The notes below the pieces were generated by a model that saw nothing but the letters and a program-made list of their open reading frames with translations, did not search any database and had not been told where the DNA came from. The translations under genes were made by a program, and so were the position numbers. A stretch of DNA of 8,868 nt, taken from Thermomicrobiales bacterium (GTDB taxonomy: Bacteria; Chloroflexota; Chloroflexia; Thermomicrobiales; UBA6265). Positions 6,833 through 8,868 of the stretch are shown in pieces; within the stretch, counting starts at the first letter, position 1, and each line of letters opens with the position of its first letter. The stretch covers positions 1-8,868 of the forward strand of contig JAUJLY010000092.1 of NCBI GenBank assembly GCA_030447145.1, written 5' to 3'.

Positions 6833-8249
6833 GGATGTGAGCGTGACAGCAAGCCGTACTTTTGAGACGCTTCCGGCGGCACCGGCAACGTTCCACTTCA
6901 TCGGTATTGGCGGCATCGGGATGAGCGGCCTTGCCCGGATCCTGAGCATCTGGGGCTACAAGGTCACCGGGTCTGACGCCGCCGATTCTGCCCAGATTGC
7001 GTCGTTGCGGGCACAAGGCATCCCGGTCGTTATAGGGCACGACGATCCGACATTCGCCGGTCTCGCGGATGTGGTGGTTACCAACAAGCGGGCGGCCGCC
7101 AATGCGAAAACAGAGCTTGATGCGGCCGAGAAGGCCGACGCGAGGATCGTGAAGCGGGGCGATTTGCTGGGCATGGTCGCGAACACGAGGCGATCTGTTT
7201 GCGTGGCCGGGTCGCATGGTAAGTCCACGACGTCAGGTATGCTGTCTGTTGCGTTGCGCGAGCTTGGGGCTGACCCGACATTCGCGGTTGGCGCGATCCT
7301 CGCTGCGACGGGAACAAATGCAGAGCCGGGCGATGGTCACCACATAGTGGTTGAGGCCGACGAGTTTGATCGTTCGTTCCATGGGCTTTTCCCGGATGTC
7401 GCCATTATCACCTCGGTCGCCTTTGATCACCCAGACATTTATGACGACCAGGATGCCTACGATGGGGCGTTCCTGGGGTTTGTCCGCAATATCAAGCCTG
7501 ACGGAACGCTGATCATCGCTGGTGACGACGTGGGGGCGCAACGTCTTCTCGTTTCGGTTCGAGACCTGGGACGGGACGACCTGACGGTGCAGACATTCGG
7601 GGAAACGGATGGAGCCGACTGGCGGCTGACGCGTTCGGGAGGCGGTTGGTCTCTCCTGGATCCGCAGGGGAAATCCCACTCCTTGAAACTGGCGGTACCG
7701 GGACGGCATAACGCGCGGAATGCCGTCGCAGCGTTGGCGGCACTCCATGCGTTCGGATTCGGTGTCAATGCAGCAGCCAAGGCGCTTGGCGCCTACACGG
7801 GCATCGGGCGCCGGTTCGAGCACAAGGGCGTTGTCGGCGCCGCCGATGTCATCGACGACTATGCGCACCACCCCGAGGAGATTATGGCCGTACTGGAGGC
7901 CGCGCGGGATAGTTATCCGGGACGCCGGGTGATCGCGGTCCATCAGCCCCATACTTACTCGCGGACCCATGCCCTCATGAAGGAGTTCGCCGAGTCACTT
8001 GAGCAGGCTGACATCATCGTCTTGCTTGAGATCTACGGGGTCGGCGAAGTGAATACTCATTACATCTCCAGCACACACCTTGGTTCACTGATCCGGAAGC
8101 CGGTTTACCTCGTAGGGGAGCCCGAAGAGGCTGCCCAGAGGGTGCTGGAGATCCTCGAGCCAGGCGATGTGGTCATGACGCTTGGCGCAGGGACGATTAC
8201 AAGAGTCGGACCGTTGATGGTCGAGCGCATCGGCGAGCACACCGACTGA
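6825..8249 (+). CDS. murC: UDP-N-acetylmuramate--L-alanine ligase MurC
   Basis: A 474-residue cytoplasmic ligase that adds L-Ala to UDP-MurNAc, the first committed step of stem-peptide assembly. Visible: FHFIGIGGIGMSGLA (23-37) in the N-terminal UDP-binding domain, the P-loop GSHGKSTT (129-136, K133; Ser replaces Thr twice against the common GTHGKTTT), VEADEFDRSF (176-185), the catalytic-region FDHPDIY (200-206), the canonical PGRHNARNAVAA (292-303), GIGRRFEHKG (326-335), IDDYAHHPEEI (343-353) and QPHTYSRT (374-381). A segment that usually reads like SSAIPxxNPE is instead VTNKRAAANAK (85-95). Start: ATG with AAGGA 8 bases upstream, leaving about 20 residues before the Rossmann strand. It follows murD directly with no ftsW or murG between, and is followed by ddl with no murB. 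In contrast to MurF and MurD here, its H-N-x-x-N motif is intact, so this enzyme looks fully canonical at that site. Confidence 0.97.
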   Translation: MSEDVSVTASRTFETLPAAPATFHFIGIGGIGMSGLARILSIWGYKVTGSDAADSAQIASLRAQGIPVVIGHDDPTFAGLADVVVTNKRAAANAKTELDAAEKADARIVKRGDLLGMVANTRRSVCVAGSHGKSTTSGMLSVALRELGADPTFAVGAILAATGTNAEPGDGHHIVVEADEFDRSFHGLFPDVAIITSVAFDHPDIYDDQDAYDGAFLGFVRNIKPDGTLIIAGDDVGAQRLLVSVRDLGRDDLTVQTFGETDGADWRLTRSGGGWSLLDPQGKSHSLKLAVPGRHNARNAVAALAALHAFGFGVNAAAKALGAYTGIGRRFEHKGVVGAADVIDDYAHHPEEIMAVLEAARDSYPGRRVIAVHQPHTYSRTHALMKEFAESLEQADIIVLLEIYGVGEVNTHYISSTHLGSLIRKPVYLVGEPEEAAQRVLEILEPGDVVMTLGAGTITRVGPLMVERIGEHTD

Positions 8250-8277
8250 CGAATATCGCGACGACCGGTAATACCTG

Positions 8278-8282
8278 AAGGA
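8278..8282 (+). promoter_or_regulatory. Ribosome binding site for ddl
   Basis: AAGGA ends 10 bases before the ATG at 8293, slightly long but workable spacing. It lies in the 43-base gap after murC (8250-8292), which shows no convincing terminator or promoter, so ddl is probably read from the same transcript. Confidence 0.55.
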
Positions 8283-8292
8283 CGTTTCCTGC

Positions 8293-8868
8293 ATGAGTCC
8301 CAGCGATCCCCCAAGCAAGAAGATCCGCGTCGCGGTCGTTTTCGGCGGACGGTCCGATGAGCATGATGTCTCGTTACGCTCAGCCCGAACGATTATGGTT
8401 GCTCTTGATCCGGATCGTTACGAGGTCGTCCCAATGGGGATTACCCGGGAAGGACGCTGGATCGCCGGAGAAGACCCCATGGCGGCCCTGATTGAGGTCT
8501 CGCCGATGTTCCATCTCGGTGAGGGCGAGCAGAAGGTGGAGCCGACCGGTGAGCGCTCAATTGTTCCGGTTGTTGGGGCCGAGGCGTTGATACCGGTTGG
8601 CGTTACGGATTCGGTGGACGTTTTCTTTCCCGCGCTCCACGGGCCGATGGGCGAGGATGGAACGATCCAGGGCATGCTTGAGCTCGCAGGGCTTCCCTAT
8701 GTGGGAAGCGGCGTGCTTGGCTCGGCGACGGCGATGGACAAGGCCATGACCAAGGTCGTCATGGCCCAGGCGGGAATCCCCCAGCTGCCGTGGCTGCTGG
8801 TGCTACGTCGCGAGTGGGAGCGGAACCCGGAGGGCGTCGAGGCGAAGATCGCCGAGGAGATCGGCTTT
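8293..8868 (+). CDS. ddl: D-alanine--D-alanine ligase Ddl, N-terminal part (cut by the window end)
   Basis: The first 192 codons of an ATP-grasp enzyme that joins two D-Ala into the dipeptide used by MurF. The reading frame is open to the last base of the window; a complete Ddl is usually about 310-380 residues, so much of the ATP-grasp domain is missing. Visible: IRVAVVFGGRSDEHDVSLRSA (from residue 11), where E23 matches the substrate-side Glu of the family and Asp replaces the second Glu of the usual EHE; then FFPALHGPMGEDGTIQGMLE (111-130), LPYVGSGVLGSATAMDK (134-150) and the following KVVMAQAGIP. The LHGP form favours an ordinary Ddl, but the residues that best separate D-Ala-D-Ala from D-Ala-D-lactate ligases lie beyond the edge. 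The insert at about 60-105 fits the longer, DdlA-like type. The start ATG has AAGGA upstream. Confidence 0.93.
   Translation, partial: MSPSDPPSKKIRVAVVFGGRSDEHDVSLRSARTIMVALDPDRYEVVPMGITREGRWIAGEDPMAALIEVSPMFHLGEGEQKVEPTGERSIVPVVGAEALIPVGVTDSVDVFFPALHGPMGEDGTIQGMLELAGLPYVGSGVLGSATAMDKAMTKVVMAQAGIPQLPWLLVLRREWERNPEGVEAKIAEEIGF

Noticed and set aside
7233..7970. 245-codon open frame on the - strand inside murC
   Set aside because: Fully opposite murC motifs; its translation is rich in Arg/Pro/Ser with no family signature.
8279..8290. AGGA/TCCT mini-hairpin over the ddl ribosome binding site
   Set aside because: Only 4 base pairs with a 4-base loop; too weak to count as a regulator or terminator.

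Overview
The window is a G+C-rich bacterial segment with all recognisable genes on the + strand and almost no non-coding DNA. It holds the 3' part of one transcription unit (a biotin carboxylase/biotin-carrier fusion, accC-like) and the start of a second: a compact cell-wall (dcw-type) cluster in the order rsmH (mraW) - murF - mraY - murD - murC - ddl, with ddl cut by the right edge. The sequence does not name the organism. The actinobacterial/Chloroflexota-style fused acyl-CoA carboxylase alpha chain, the GC-rich codon use and a thinned-out dcw cluster would fit a Chloroflexota (Thermomicrobia-like) bacterium, but this is a low-confidence inference.

Layout. 16-1791 is the carboxylase alpha chain. 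1792-1822 is a perfect 13-bp-stem hairpin directly after its stop codon, which probably separates it from the next unit. 1823-1887 is a short leader holding the rsmH ribosome binding site. 1888-2886 rsmH, 2883-4316 murF and 4313-5380 mraY are joined by two 4-base ATGA stop/start overlaps. After an 18-base gap comes murD (5399-6832), which overlaps murC (6825-8249) by 8 bases. ddl begins at 8293 after a 43-base gap and runs off the end. There is no gene-free stretch longer than 100 bases, and I saw no tRNA, rRNA, mobile element, CRISPR array or long repeat.

How the genes work together. MurC and MurD add the first two amino acids to UDP-MurNAc. Ddl makes D-Ala-D-Ala, MurF attaches it, and MraY transfers the finished UDP-MurNAc-pentapeptide to undecaprenyl phosphate at the membrane. 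RsmH methylates 16S rRNA and is the usual first or second gene of such clusters. The genes that normally lie between these are missing at their usual places: mraZ before rsmH, ftsL-ftsI-murE between rsmH and murF, ftsW-murG between murD and murC, and murB between murC and ddl. Their products must be encoded elsewhere or be dispensable.

I found no evidence of a wholly new system. The points most worth a second look are the reduced cluster and unusual residues in the Mur ligases: MurF has lost the H-N-x-x-N nucleotide-site signature, and MurD has a rewritten D-S-K-A-T-N motif.
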